Assembly: GCA_046497075.1 (NCBI GenBank)
Contig: JAWOGF010000026.1
Location: 1 to 36,264 of the forward strand
DNA length: 36,264 nt
Direction: 5' to 3'
Source: Saliniplasma sp046497075
Lineage (GTDB): Archaea; Thermoplasmatota; Thermoplasmata; Halarchaeoplasmatales; Halarchaeoplasmataceae
The first letter of the stretch is position 1. The number at the start of each line of letters is the position of its first letter. The position numbers and the translations under genes were made by a program. The notes beneath the pieces are model-generated. The model was not told where the DNA came from. It made no database searches and saw only the letters and a list, made by a program, of their open reading frames with translations. Of this stretch, positions 6,333 through 13,552 are shown piece by piece.

Positions 6333-8219
6333 ATGAAGATATTGTTAATACACTCAGATTACCTAGAATATGAGGTCAAAAAGGAAACGCCGGTCGCTGA
6401 AGAGATAGGAGATGAGATGAAAAATGGTCGAATGGAAGAATGTCTTTCAGTGTTCACTGCGATCGAAGAGAGGGACGAAGGAAGAGAAGATGAAGTGATC
6501 GAGCAGGGTGTTGAAGAGATAGAGGATACTGTTAAACAATTAGGTGTAGAAAAGATAATGATATATCCTTATGCTCATCTTAGTTCTGAATTATCTAAAC
6601 CAGAGACTGCGGTAAAAGTATTGAAAGGTCTAGAAGAATCATTATCCGAGAATTTTGAAGTCCATAGGTCACCGTTCGGTTGGTACAAAGCCTTTAAATT
6701 GAGCTGTAAAGGACACCCTCTTTCTGAACTATCTAAAGAGATAATTCCGATGGGTGAGAAAGAGAAAATTATATCTAAAGCACTAGAAGCTGAAGAGGCT
6801 ACTGAATCATCATGGGGGATAATGGATCCAGATGGTGAGCTACATGAAATCCAGGTTGAAGGTAACGAAGTAAAAGGATATGATTTCAAAGAAAGGGAGA
6901 ACTTGGAAAAATTTGCTGTCTATGAGGCTGGAGAAAAAGAAAGCGGCGGAAAAAAATCTCCCCATATCGAACTTATGCAAAAACATGAACTTGTGGATTA
7001 CGAACCAGGTTCTGATCCTGGCAACCTGAGATTTTATCCGAAAGGTCGGATGATGAAGGGTCTTTTAGAAGATTATGTCAGCGAAAGGACTAGACAATAT
7101 GGGGCTATGGAGATAGAATCGCCTATAATGTACGATATAGATCATCCAGCTCTGAAAAAACATCTGAATCGTTTTCCCGCTAGACAGTACAGGATGGAAA
7201 CACCGGATACAGATATATTTTTGCGGTTTGCAGCTTGTTTTGGACAATTTTTGATGGCCCGTGATATGACTCTTTCTTACAGAAATATGCCTGTAAGGTT
7301 GTATGAATTGACAAGATATTCATTTAGGGCAGAACAGAGAGGAGAATTGACAGGGTTAAGAAGATTAAGAGCTTTCACGATGCCTGATTGCCACGCCATG
7401 TGCAAGGATCTGGGTCAAGTCAAAGAAGAGATGATGACAAGGATGGACCTGGCAAAATCGGTTGTAGATGACATAGGTATTCGTCTTCCAGAAGAACTTG
7501 AGTTAGTAGTTAGAGCTACAAAAGATTATTTTGATAATAATCGAGACCAAGTAGAAAAACTGGTCGAGAATTATGGTAAGTCAGCATTGATAGAGTTATG
7601 GGATAAACAACATTCTTATTTTGCGATGAAGTACGAGTTCAATTACATAGATCAGTTGGGTAGAGCATCGGCCCTGGTTACAGATCAAGTGGATGTAGAG
7701 CAGGGAGAACGTTACGATATTAAATATATCGATAAAGACGGAGAAGAGAAACACCCATACATACTGCATCTCTCTCCTAGCGGTGCCATAGAAAGGGTCA
7801 TGTTCACCCTGCTAGAGATGGCTGGAGAAGTCGAATCGCGGGGAGAAAAACCCAGTTTCCCCTACTGGCTCTCACCCACTCAGCTAAGAATATTACCGAT
7901 ATCTGATGACCAGTTGGATTATGTCAAGGAAATATCAGAGGAATTTGAAGGAGTTAGAGTGGACATCGATGATACTGATAGGACCGTTGGGAAGAAGATC
8001 AGGGATGCGGAGAAAGAGTGGATACCATATGTTGCTGTGATAGGTTCTAGAGAGATCGAAAATGAGGAGTTATCCGTGAGGATACGGGGTGAAGAAAAAC
8101 AGAGAACCATGAGTGTTGAAGAACTGAAGGAAGAACTCAAAGAAAAGCAGGGAAACATGCCACGTAGAGGACTGCCGATACCCAAATATCTTACAGATAG
8201 GCCTATCTTTGTAGGGTAG
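6333..8219 (+). CDS. thrS: Threonyl-tRNA synthetase, archaeal type
   Basis: A 628-residue class II synthetase charging tRNA-Thr. Residues 1 to about 145 form the archaeal D-aminoacyl-tRNA-deacylase-like editing domain that removes mis-charged Ser; YPYAHLSSEL and GWYKAFKLSCKGHP contain its expected His and Lys. The catalytic core carries motif 2 (RYSFRAEQRGELTGLRRLRA) and a motif 3-like segment (SPSGAIERVMFTLLE). The zinc ligands are Cys in FAACFGQ, His in PDCHAMC and His in YILHLSPSG. The anticodon-binding domain is at about 520-610, and the C-terminus GLPIPKYLTDRPIFVG is typical of archaeal ThrRS. It starts 10 nt after the TM gene (AGGTGA upstream). The stop codon TAG is the first triplet of a 24-bp tandem repeat. 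Confidence 0.96.
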   Translation: MKILLIHSDYLEYEVKKETPVAEEIGDEMKNGRMEECLSVFTAIEERDEGREDEVIEQGVEEIEDTVKQLGVEKIMIYPYAHLSSELSKPETAVKVLKGLEESLSENFEVHRSPFGWYKAFKLSCKGHPLSELSKEIIPMGEKEKIISKALEAEEATESSWGIMDPDGELHEIQVEGNEVKGYDFKERENLEKFAVYEAGEKESGGKKSPHIELMQKHELVDYEPGSDPGNLRFYPKGRMMKGLLEDYVSERTRQYGAMEIESPIMYDIDHPALKKHLNRFPARQYRMETPDTDIFLRFAACFGQFLMARDMTLSYRNMPVRLYELTRYSFRAEQRGELTGLRRLRAFTMPDCHAMCKDLGQVKEEMMTRMDLAKSVVDDIGIRLPEELELVVRATKDYFDNNRDQVEKLVENYGKSALIELWDKQHSYFAMKYEFNYIDQLGRASALVTDQVDVEQGERYDIKYIDKDGEEKHPYILHLSPSGAIERVMFTLLEMAGEVESRGEKPSFPYWLSPTQLRILPISDDQLDYVKEISEEFEGVRVDIDDTDRTVGKKIRDAEKEWIPYVAVIGSREIENEELSVRIRGEEKQRTMSVEELKEELKEKQGNMPRRGLPIPKYLTDRPIFVG

Positions 8220-8311
8220 GTAAGAGGTACTTTGTAGGGGTAGGTAAGAGGTACTTTGTAGGGGTAGGTAAGAGGTACTTTGTAGGGGTAGGTAAGAGGT
8301 ACTTTGTAGGG
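8217..8311 (+). repeat. 24-bp tandem repeat, 4 copies, starting at the thrS stop codon
   Basis: The unit starts TAGGTAAGAGG and continues with TACTTTGTAGGGG. Copies lie at 8217-8240, 8241-8264, 8265-8288 and 8289-8311; the last lacks one base. A partial copy of the unit end (CTTTGTAGGG) is the thrS 3' end itself at 8207-8216. Each unit carries TAG codons in the thrS frame, so this is 3' UTR, not coding. The intergenic space up to the S17e promoter holds nothing else. Confidence 0.92.
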
Positions 8312-8358
8312 CACGTAAGAGGGTAAGATCAAATGGATATAGGACAAGAGGAGCATAA

Positions 8359-8404
8359 CCTTTATATGCTTGAAGTAGTCTCTTCGCTCAAAACCGCAAT
8401 GAGG
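8359..8404 (+). promoter_or_regulatory. TATA box and ribosome-binding site of rps17e
   Basis: CTTTATATG at about 8360-8368 lies some 49 nt before the ATG at 8413, and TGAGGA (about 8400-8404) provides a ribosome-binding site. This gene therefore has a leader of about 25 nt, unlike its leaderless neighbours. Confidence 0.5.
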
Positions 8405-8412
8405 AACAAAAT

Positions 8413-8610
8413 ATGGGCAATATCAGACCTACATACATAAAGAGAGTGGCAATCGAGCTCGTTGACAGATTTCCAGAAGAATTCGATGCTGACGATTATG
8501 AACACAACAAAAAAAAGGTAGATGAATTGACGGATGTAAATTCAAATATGATGAGAAATAAGATCGCCGGATATATAGTTCGGTATCTCAACCGCGGTAA
8601 AAACAATTAG
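8413..8610 (+). CDS. rps17e: Ribosomal protein S17e (small subunit)
   Basis: A 65-residue archaeal/eukaryotic-type small-subunit protein recognised from MGNIRPTYIKRVAIELVDRF and the C-terminal MRNKIAGYIVRYLNR. The length is normal for archaeal S17e, which lacks the eukaryotic C-terminal extension. It stands alone, convergent with pcc1, and has its own TATA box and ribosome-binding site upstream. Confidence 0.95.
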   Translation: MGNIRPTYIKRVAIELVDRFPEEFDADDYEHNKKKVDELTDVNSNMMRNKIAGYIVRYLNRGKNN

Positions 8611-8646
8611 GGGCCGTGTATTAAACCATATATTATATTTACATAT

Positions 8647-8865
8647 TCATATATTTTCTTCAGCGATAGCAACGCAGGCTAAAAAGTCATCTAACGTGTG
8701 TAGTAACTTTTTTGGCGTTTCTGCTCCTGCGAAACATTCGATAGTCGTACCCTTTACTTCTAATTCGATGTACCCTTCATTATCAGGTGAAACTGAGGAT
8801 GCTATGAGTTCTGCACTTTTAGTATCGTTATATTCTAAAACGACTTTACAGGTTATTTTAGACAT
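8647..8865 (-). CDS. pcc1: KEOPS complex subunit Pcc1
   Basis: A 72-residue Pcc1-family protein. The family pattern is clear: VVLEYNDTKSAELIASSVSP, then DN-YIELEVKG, then LLHTLDDFLACVAIAEE. KEOPS, with Kae1, Bud32 and Cgi121, makes the universal t6A37 modification in tRNAs; Pcc1 is the dimerising subunit that contacts Kae1. The length is normal for archaeal Pcc1. It is transcribed on its own from a TATA-like GTTATTTATC 26-35 nt before the start (8891-8900), probably leaderless. The partner genes are not in this window. Confidence 0.9.
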   Translation of the reverse strand: MSKITCKVVLEYNDTKSAELIASSVSPDNEGYIELEVKGTTIECFAGAETPKKLLHTLDDFLACVAIAEENI

Positions 8866-8890
8866 ATCAGTATGTAAGCTCTAATTGATA

Positions 8891-8900
8891 GATAAATAAC
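8891..8900 (-). promoter_or_regulatory. TATA-like box of pcc1
   Basis: It reads GTTATTTATC on the minus strand, centred about 30 nt before the pcc1 ATG (8865). Leaderless spacing. Confidence 0.5.
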
Positions 8901-8938
8901 TTTTCATTCAAAGATATTGAAGAGGATCTTAACAAAGG

Positions 8939-8950
8939 ATTTTTTATAGA
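8939..8950 (+). promoter_or_regulatory. TATA-like box of the flavodoxin-nitroreductase operon
   Basis: A TTTTTTATAGA stretch is centred about 29 nt before the ATG at 8975. Leaderless spacing. Confidence 0.5.
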
Positions 8951-8974
8951 GGTTATTGATTTATTAATGATACC

Positions 8975-9466
8975 ATGTCTAAAATATTGGTTTGTTACTA
9001 TTCGAAATCAGGAACTACGGAAATGATGGCTGAAGAGATCATAAAAGGGATCGAAGAGAGTGATTCAAAAGTCATTGGTAAATTAATGAAAGTATCGGAA
9101 GTAGATGTGGGAGATATAAAGGAATATAGCGGTTTGATAATAGGCTCTCCTACATACTATGGTCTCCCCTCTGCGGAGATAAAAAAATTTATCGATGAAA
9201 GTATAGTTCATCACGGTAAATTAGAATGGATGGTAGGTGGAGCATTTACATCTAGTGCCAATACCGCAGGAGGGAACGAAACTACGTTGATGGCAATCAT
9301 AGAATCTTTATTGATCCATGGGATGATCGTGAAAGGAATGCCAAAAGGAGATCATTATGGGCCGGTAGTAGTCGGCGACCCCGATGAAAAAGAACTTAAG
9401 CAATGTAAGTATTATGGTAGATGGATGGCGGATATGACTGAAAAGGTGAGTCGATGGAATTTATAG
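8975..9466 (+). CDS. Flavodoxin/WrbA-like NAD(P)H:quinone oxidoreductase family protein
   Basis: A 163-residue flavodoxin-fold protein. The FMN phosphate loop is VCYYSKSGTTEMMAEEI at about residues 6-22. SPTYYGLPSAEIKKFID (about 58-74) and GGAFTSSANTAGGNETTLMA (about 88-107) resemble the WrbA/NQOR-like branch rather than short electron-transfer flavodoxins. It binds FMN and probably moves electrons to quinones or other acceptors in the cytoplasm. It overlaps the nitroreductase gene by 13 nt, so the two flavoproteins are co-translated and may work together in redox defence or in reduction of small molecules. No signal peptide. Confidence 0.86.
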   Translation: MSKILVCYYSKSGTTEMMAEEIIKGIEESDSKVIGKLMKVSEVDVGDIKEYSGLIIGSPTYYGLPSAEIKKFIDESIVHHGKLEWMVGGAFTSSANTAGGNETTLMAIIESLLIHGMIVKGMPKGDHYGPVVVGDPDEKELKQCKYYGRWMADMTEKVSRWNL

Positions 9467-9975
9467 AAGTCGTAAAGAAAAGAAGAAGTGTAAGACAGTT
9501 CAAAGAACGAGATATTCCGGAGGGTGATGTCAAAAAGATATTGAGGATTGGACATATGGCTCCCTCTGCTGGAAATCTACAGGGAAGGGATTTTGTTGTA
9601 GTCCGGGAGGAAGAAGAAAAGGAAAAATTGAGTAGGAATGCATATAGTCAGGCGTTTATCGCCGAAGCACCGTGGGTGGTTGTTGTATGTGCTAACAAAC
9701 GGAGATCTGGTAGAAAGTACGGTGAGCGGGGAGAAGAATTGTATAGTGTTCAGGATGCTACAGCTGCTGTCCAGAACATGCTATTAGCCATAGAGGACTT
9801 GGAATATGCTAGTGTTTGGATCGGAGCCTTTGATGAGGAGGCGGTGAGCCAGCAATTGCAATTACCTTCACATATAAGACCAGTTGCGATATTACCCATC
9901 GGCTATCGGGCTGTAGAACCAGATAAACCGGATAAGATCGATGTTGAAGATATCACGCATCATGAAAGATGGTAA
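9454..9975 (+). CDS. Nitroreductase family FMN oxidoreductase
   Basis: A 173-residue nitroreductase. The FMN phosphate-binding N-terminus is FIEVVKKRRSVRQFKERDIP, followed by APSAGNLQGRDFVVV at about residues 38-52. The dimer/FMN region at about 95-125 reads YSVQDATAAVQNMLLAIEDL then ASVWIGAF, and the C-terminal LPIGYRAVEPDKP is typical. Such enzymes use NAD(P)H and FMN to reduce nitro compounds, quinones or flavin itself; the physiological substrate is unknown. It begins inside the last codons of the flavodoxin gene, with AAGGTGAG upstream. Confidence 0.9.
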   Translation: MEFIEVVKKRRSVRQFKERDIPEGDVKKILRIGHMAPSAGNLQGRDFVVVREEEEKEKLSRNAYSQAFIAEAPWVVVVCANKRRSGRKYGERGEELYSVQDATAAVQNMLLAIEDLEYASVWIGAFDEEAVSQQLQLPSHIRPVAILPIGYRAVEPDKPDKIDVEDITHHERW

Positions 9976-10013
9976 AAATTATGGAAAATGATTTGATATT
10001 TTGAGTGAATTAG

Positions 10014-10865
10014 ATGCAGCTTTATATATTGAGATATGGTGAGATAGGTACTAAGTCTGGGAATATCAGAAGGAATTTTGTGGATATACTTTTACAGAAT
10101 ATCGAAAGAACTTTTTTAAAATATGATGAAGAGGTCATCCTTGAAAAGGAAAGAGGACGTATCTATGCTTTCACTGACAAAGATAATTCGTACCTTTTTT
10201 CAAGGATATTTGGTATAGTTTCATACAGTCCGGTCATAGAAACATCTAGTGAACTTTCAGATATTAAGCAGGAAGTTAAGAGATTGGCCTCAGCTCTCTC
10301 AGGGACCTTTGCTGTGAGGGCTAGAAGGGTTGGTCAACACGATTATTCAAGTCCAGAAGCTGCTGGTGAGGCAGGGTCAGCTGTATTAGAGGTGAACCCT
10401 AAATTGGATGTAGACCTTGATGAACCGGATGAAGAAATTTTTATCGAGATCAGAGATGATAGGGCTTATATTTACCGAGAGATCTATAAAGGACCGGGAG
10501 GATTACCTTTAAGCAGCCAAGGAAAAGTAGCCTCATTCATCGAGGATCAGAATGACTTCTTAGCGACTTGGTTGATGATGAAACGCGGCGCAAGACCATA
10601 TATATTTCATGGGTCCAACACAGATTGGATAGATGAACTAAAGATGTGGGAACCGAATCTGAAGATACTCGGTGAGGGTGATATTGATGATTTTATCGAT
10701 TTTGACTTCCCAGAAGAAATAGAAGGTTTGGTTTTGGGCGATATTCTCCATGACCTGAGTTCGGTTGAACATGACTTACCCGTTTTTAGACCTTTGATAG
10801 GATTTACTGATGCAAGGATAAAAGAATATTTAGAGGAGATAAATTTTTTAAGTGGAGGGGGATAA
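10014..10865 (+). CDS. ThiI-like THUMP-domain protein with degenerate PP-loop and no cysteine
   Basis: A 283-residue protein. The N-terminus LYILRYGEIGTKSGNIRRNF is that of ThiI-type tRNA 4-thiouridine synthases. A THUMP RNA-binding domain covers about residues 55-160. GPGGLPLSSQGKVASFI aligns with the start of the ThiI ATP-pyrophosphatase domain. Where SGGxDS should follow there is EDQND, so the ATP-binding PP-loop is lost. The whole protein contains no cysteine, so the persulfide chemistry of ThiI is impossible. It probably still binds tRNA through THUMP and may act as a scaffold or a partner of another enzyme. It stands between the nitroreductase gene and the deacetylase group; no clear ribosome-binding site. 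Confidence 0.75.
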   Translation: MQLYILRYGEIGTKSGNIRRNFVDILLQNIERTFLKYDEEVILEKERGRIYAFTDKDNSYLFSRIFGIVSYSPVIETSSELSDIKQEVKRLASALSGTFAVRARRVGQHDYSSPEAAGEAGSAVLEVNPKLDVDLDEPDEEIFIEIRDDRAYIYREIYKGPGGLPLSSQGKVASFIEDQNDFLATWLMMKRGARPYIFHGSNTDWIDELKMWEPNLKILGEGDIDDFIDFDFPEEIEGLVLGDILHDLSSVEHDLPVFRPLIGFTDARIKEYLEEINFLSGGG

Positions 10866-10913
10866 GGTAGATGAGGCTATAATATGTGGAACTTATTTGT
10901 AATGAATCAGTAA

Positions 10914-10923
10914 AAGATATATG
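10914..10923 (+). promoter_or_regulatory. TATA-like box before the deacetylase gene group
   Basis: AAGATATATG is centred about 28 nt before an ATG at 10947 and about 130 nt before the TTG of the deacetylase gene. It could drive the small leader ORF and the genes behind it. Confidence 0.35.
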
Positions 10924-10946
10924 TTTTGATTGTATAGTTTGAAACA

Positions 10947-11054
10947 ATGAGAAAGTGGATATTGTTTTTAGAAGTTTTTGTTCGCTCGTTATGTAAAGTA
11001 CACCGAATTTTTGATCACATAGTAATAGAATATTTTAGGGAGGCATTCAATTGA
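10947..11054 (+). CDS. Possible 35-aa leader peptide ORF
   Basis: A 35-codon ORF (MRKWILFLEVFVRSLCKVHR then IFDHIVIEYFREAFN). Its ATG lies 28 nt after a TATA-like box and its TGA overlaps the TTG start of the deacetylase gene as TTGA. The peptide has a basic start and a hydrophobic segment. The overlap and promoter spacing are suggestive, but the ORF is short and could be chance. Not recognised as a family. Confidence 0.28.
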   Translation: MRKWILFLEVFVRSLCKVHRIFDHIVIEYFREAFN

Positions 11055-12139
11055 GATATTTTTCTAATAAAAAAGGTATTTTGCTGTATAATAAGATACA
11101 CAGTATTCATAGAGCTTCTATGGTGAGTAGGGAAAATCCAGAGAGATTGGAAAGAGGTTATAAATATATCAAAAACCGGTCGGATATATTGGAGTATTAC
11201 GATCTTGTAGAGGACTATGAACCAGCTACGCGGGAAGATCTATTGAGAGTACATGAAAAAACTTATGTGAATTTTATCGAAAGATATTGTAAAAACGGAG
11301 GAGGTTTTCTTGGAGATTCTACGTATGTACAAGAGGGATCTTGTAAAGCTGCGAGATATTCAGCAGGTGGCGCTATAGAATTATGTAGAAGTGTGATATC
11401 GGACTACCAAACAGGTTTTGCATTGATCAGACCTCCAGGACATCATGCCTTACCTGATAAGTATGGTGGATATTGTTTATACAACAATGCAGCTATCGCA
11501 GCAAGATGGCTTCAAGGAAAGAAAAAGAGAAAAGTGATGATAGTCGATTGGGATGGACATGCATCCAACGGTACTATGAGAACATTTTACGAAGACCCCG
11601 ATGTCCTGACAATTTCCATCCATAGGGATCCCGAAGGATTCTATCCTCACGATGGTTTTTCTCATCAGATCGGGAAGGCTGCTGGTCGGGGTTATTGTGT
11701 AAATATATGTTTACCAAGAGGAGCAGGGGATAGTGAATTAAAAAAATCGTTTAAAGAGATCGTGTTTCCTTTAGCAGAAGTCTTCGATCCGGATTTTGTT
11801 ATCGGTTGCAACGGTTTTGATTCTCACCTATCTGATTCTGTCGTAGGTTTAAATTATACATCTGAAAGTTATTATTATATATCTAGTGAGCTAGGTAAGA
11901 GGTATAAAAATAAACTGGGACTGTTGATGGAAGGTGGTTATGAAAAATTCAACGGAAAACTGCTGCACATAGTACTGTCAGGACTTTTAGGTAGGGGTAA
12001 TCCCTATGAGGGCATTAAAGAGAATTTATCTTCCTCTATTATCCAAAAAGGAAGTGTATGTAAAGACACTAATAGCACGATAAAAGAATTGAAATCTATA
12101 TTGAAAGATTTTCCGTTAGGGAGTCAGGCTTTCGTATGA
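11051..12139 (+). CDS. Histone deacetylase superfamily (class II / acetylpolyamine amidohydrolase-like) enzyme
   Basis: A 362-residue zinc deacylase. The charge-relay histidines are H131-H132 in RPPGHHALPDKYGGYC. The zinc ligands are D168 and H170 in VDWDGHASNGT and D257 in GCNGFDSH. The catalytic Tyr is Y297 in MEGGYEKF. All active-site residues of the arginase-deacetylase fold are present. Substrates of archaeal members are unproven: acetyl-lysine on chromatin proteins, acetylpolyamines or acetoin-type metabolites are possible. The start is TTG at 11051, supported by GGGAGG at 11038-11043; the next ATG would remove 23 conserved-looking residues. The stop overlaps the start of the following small gene by 4 nt (ATGA), so the three genes to 12880 form one unit. 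Confidence 0.88.
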   Translation: MRYFSNKKGILLYNKIHSIHRASMVSRENPERLERGYKYIKNRSDILEYYDLVEDYEPATREDLLRVHEKTYVNFIERYCKNGGGFLGDSTYVQEGSCKAARYSAGGAIELCRSVISDYQTGFALIRPPGHHALPDKYGGYCLYNNAAIAARWLQGKKKRKVMIVDWDGHASNGTMRTFYEDPDVLTISIHRDPEGFYPHDGFSHQIGKAAGRGYCVNICLPRGAGDSELKKSFKEIVFPLAEVFDPDFVIGCNGFDSHLSDSVVGLNYTSESYYYISSELGKRYKNKLGLLMEGGYEKFNGKLLHIVLSGLLGRGNPYEGIKENLSSSIIQKGSVCKDTNSTIKELKSILKDFPLGSQAFV

Positions 12140-12435
12140 TAATAGAAAAGAAAACATTCCGGTTGAAAGAGAACGAAAGGTTAGATTCGATGGAGATCAA
12201 GAAGGAGGGCCACATCCAATATTATAGCTATAATTACAAGATCAGGAGTGACGAAGAATGGCGGACGTTAGTGAGATGGGATAATTTTCAACAGCAGCCC
12301 CATGTTGATAGTTTTGACGATAATGGAAACCTGTTAAATTCCTCAACTACTAGAGATAAAACTATGAAAGAAGTCCTTGAGTTGATAGACATCTTTGGTA
12401 AAAGTATAGTTACTATGGACATTAGAGAACTTTGA
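12136..12435 (+). CDS. TumE/DUF7718-like small protein (putative toxin of a TA pair)
   Basis: A 99-residue protein. The layout, IQYYSYNYKIRSDEEWRTLV, then RWDNFQQQPHVDSFDDNGN and a C-terminal helix DKTMKEVLELIDIF, resembles the small TumE/DUF7718 proteins of archaea. Those are commonly followed by an HVO_A0114-type winged-helix gene, as here. TumE-type proteins are treated as toxin components of type II-like pairs; their activity is poorly known. The ATG overlaps the deacetylase stop (ATGA) and the next gene begins within a few nt of its stop. The family call is from pattern memory and gene order, so it remains tentative. Confidence 0.55.
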   Translation: MIIEKKTFRLKENERLDSMEIKKEGHIQYYSYNYKIRSDEEWRTLVRWDNFQQQPHVDSFDDNGNLLNSSTTRDKTMKEVLELIDIFGKSIVTMDIREL

Positions 12436-12445
12436 GGTGATTGGC

Positions 12446-12880
12446 TTGAAGTTAATATTGAGAAAGGATTTAGATGAAATGGAAAAAGAAAAAATCATGT
12501 CTTCGATACGGGATGAGTTTGAGTCTATTGATAGGCTTAGACAAAAAGTTTCAAGAACTGGATGTAGAAAACCTGACCTTGTGGATAAATTTAAGTTACT
12601 AGAGGCCCTCCAAAAGGGTGCAGAATATAAAGAAGAGAGGATATTGAAATCCGCAAAATCTATCTCAGCTCTTTCATTTAGAAGGGTAAAGTTGATAGAA
12701 TATGTTTCCAATAACAGAGTTGATTCTATAAATGATTTAGCTGACGGATTGAATAGAGATTATAAAAATGTTTATGATGATTTACAAGTCCTGTCTAAGA
12801 ACGGGCTAATGGAGTTAGATAAAGAAGGTAAAAGAAGAGTGCCCATCTTGAAGGCTGATAGTATAATTATAAAATTTTGA
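12446..12880 (+). CDS. HVO_A0114-like winged-helix DNA-binding protein (putative antitoxin/regulator)
   Basis: About 144 residues. The N-terminal half is helical (KDLDEMEKEKIMSSIRDEF and following). The C-terminal half is a MarR-like winged helix, with SFRRVKLIEYVSNNRVDSIN, then DLADGLNRDYKNVYDDLQVL and a wing ending GKRRVPILKADSIII. This matches HVO_A0114-type regulators, which pair with TumE/DUF7718 genes. The TTG at 12446 is preferred over GTG at 12437, because GAGGTGAT (12434-12441) then sits at normal ribosome-binding distance; the protein starts MKLILRKDL. The probable role is autorepression and neutralising the upstream protein. No terminator is obvious. Confidence 0.68.
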   Translation: MKLILRKDLDEMEKEKIMSSIRDEFESIDRLRQKVSRTGCRKPDLVDKFKLLEALQKGAEYKEERILKSAKSISALSFRRVKLIEYVSNNRVDSINDLADGLNRDYKNVYDDLQVLSKNGLMELDKEGKRRVPILKADSIIIKF

Positions 12881-12984
12881 ATCCGGTTAACATTTACATA
12901 ATATACCATAGTTGGCTAAAATCGCACTGGATGATTGATTTAATAATTACACCATAGGTTTATATTAATATTATTATATCGAAA

Positions 12985-12996
12985 GCTTTTTAAATG
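12985..12996 (+). promoter_or_regulatory. Promoter of the V4R/KaiC/roadblock operon
   Basis: GCTTTTTAAATG lies about 39 nt before the TTG start at 13030, with AGGTGT at about 13017-13022 as ribosome-binding site. It is the only plausible TATA box in the 149-nt gap, which otherwise holds AT-rich sequence and no gene. Confidence 0.5.
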
Positions 12997-13029
12997 ATTG
13001 TGTAATCTTATTACATAGGTGTTTCCTCT

Positions 13030-13551
13030 TTGAAGGCGCAAAAGGTCGACGATGTCACATTTCAGATAGAGAATAACCAAGCTAACATGAAATTTGATAT
13101 TTTGAGAAAGGAAGGTGGGCTATTTTTATCTTTATCAAACTTATTTTTTAAGAGCGACGAGAAGTGGTATGAGATACCTTTAGAAAAATTAGAAAAGATA
13201 AAAGTAATCCAGAGGGAACCACCAAAACTAGAATTTAGTATCCCTTCAATGAAGATAACAGTTAGTGGAGGATTTGCAGAAAAACTACTCGCCTTGAGAC
13301 ATCTATTACTACCATATATCAAGGAGGAAAATAGTGTAAAAGAACCAATCTTGGGTGTATTGAAACTTTGGGGTTTAAACATAAAGGATACCAAAGCGAT
13401 CTCCGACCTATTGGATATAGATTCTTCGAAAGTTGAGGACCTTTTGAAAGAGGCAAAAGAAAATGAGCTTATAAAAGATAATCAGTTGACTAAAAAAGGG
13501 AAAAAATTATTGGATGAAGATGGGGATCTTTTAGAGAAGCTGGAGGTTTGA
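13030..13551 (+). CDS. CheF-like PH/winged-helix protein
   Basis: A 173-residue protein. Residues 10-98 are a run of beta-strand-like segments (LFLSLSNLFFKSDEKWYEIP, LEKIKVIQRE, LEFSIPSMKITVSGG) ending in a helix, like one PH-type half of archaeal CheF taxis adaptors. Residues 105-165 look like a winged helix (LWGLNIKDTKAISDLLDIDS, then LTKKGKKLL). Archaeal CheF joins chemotaxis proteins to the archaellum motor, but no che or archaellum genes occur in this window, so only the fold likeness is claimed. The start is TTG with AGGTGT upstream. It is first in an eight-gene operon; the next gene begins 1 nt after its stop. Confidence 0.55.
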   Translation: MKAQKVDDVTFQIENNQANMKFDILRKEGGLFLSLSNLFFKSDEKWYEIPLEKLEKIKVIQREPPKLEFSIPSMKITVSGGFAEKLLALRHLLLPYIKEENSVKEPILGVLKLWGLNIKDTKAISDLLDIDSSKVEDLLKEAKENELIKDNQLTKKGKKLLDEDGDLLEKLEV

Positions 13552-13552
13552 T

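Noticed and set aside
8217..8311. CRISPR array
   Set aside because: Units are directly adjacent with no unique spacers and no cas genes nearby.
7919..8356. Minus-strand ORF with PYKVPLTY repeats
   Set aside because: It is the shadow of the 24-bp repeat and the thrS 3' end; the repeat lacks a stop on that strand, which makes the ORF long.
8334..8441. Short plus-strand ORF overlapping the S17e promoter
   Set aside because: It contains the TATA box and ribosome-binding region of S17e and runs into that gene in another frame.
10866..11050. tRNA or ncRNA gene in the gap
   Set aside because: No cloverleaf, no TψC-like GTTC box and no GC-rich stretch as expected for an archaeal structured RNA.
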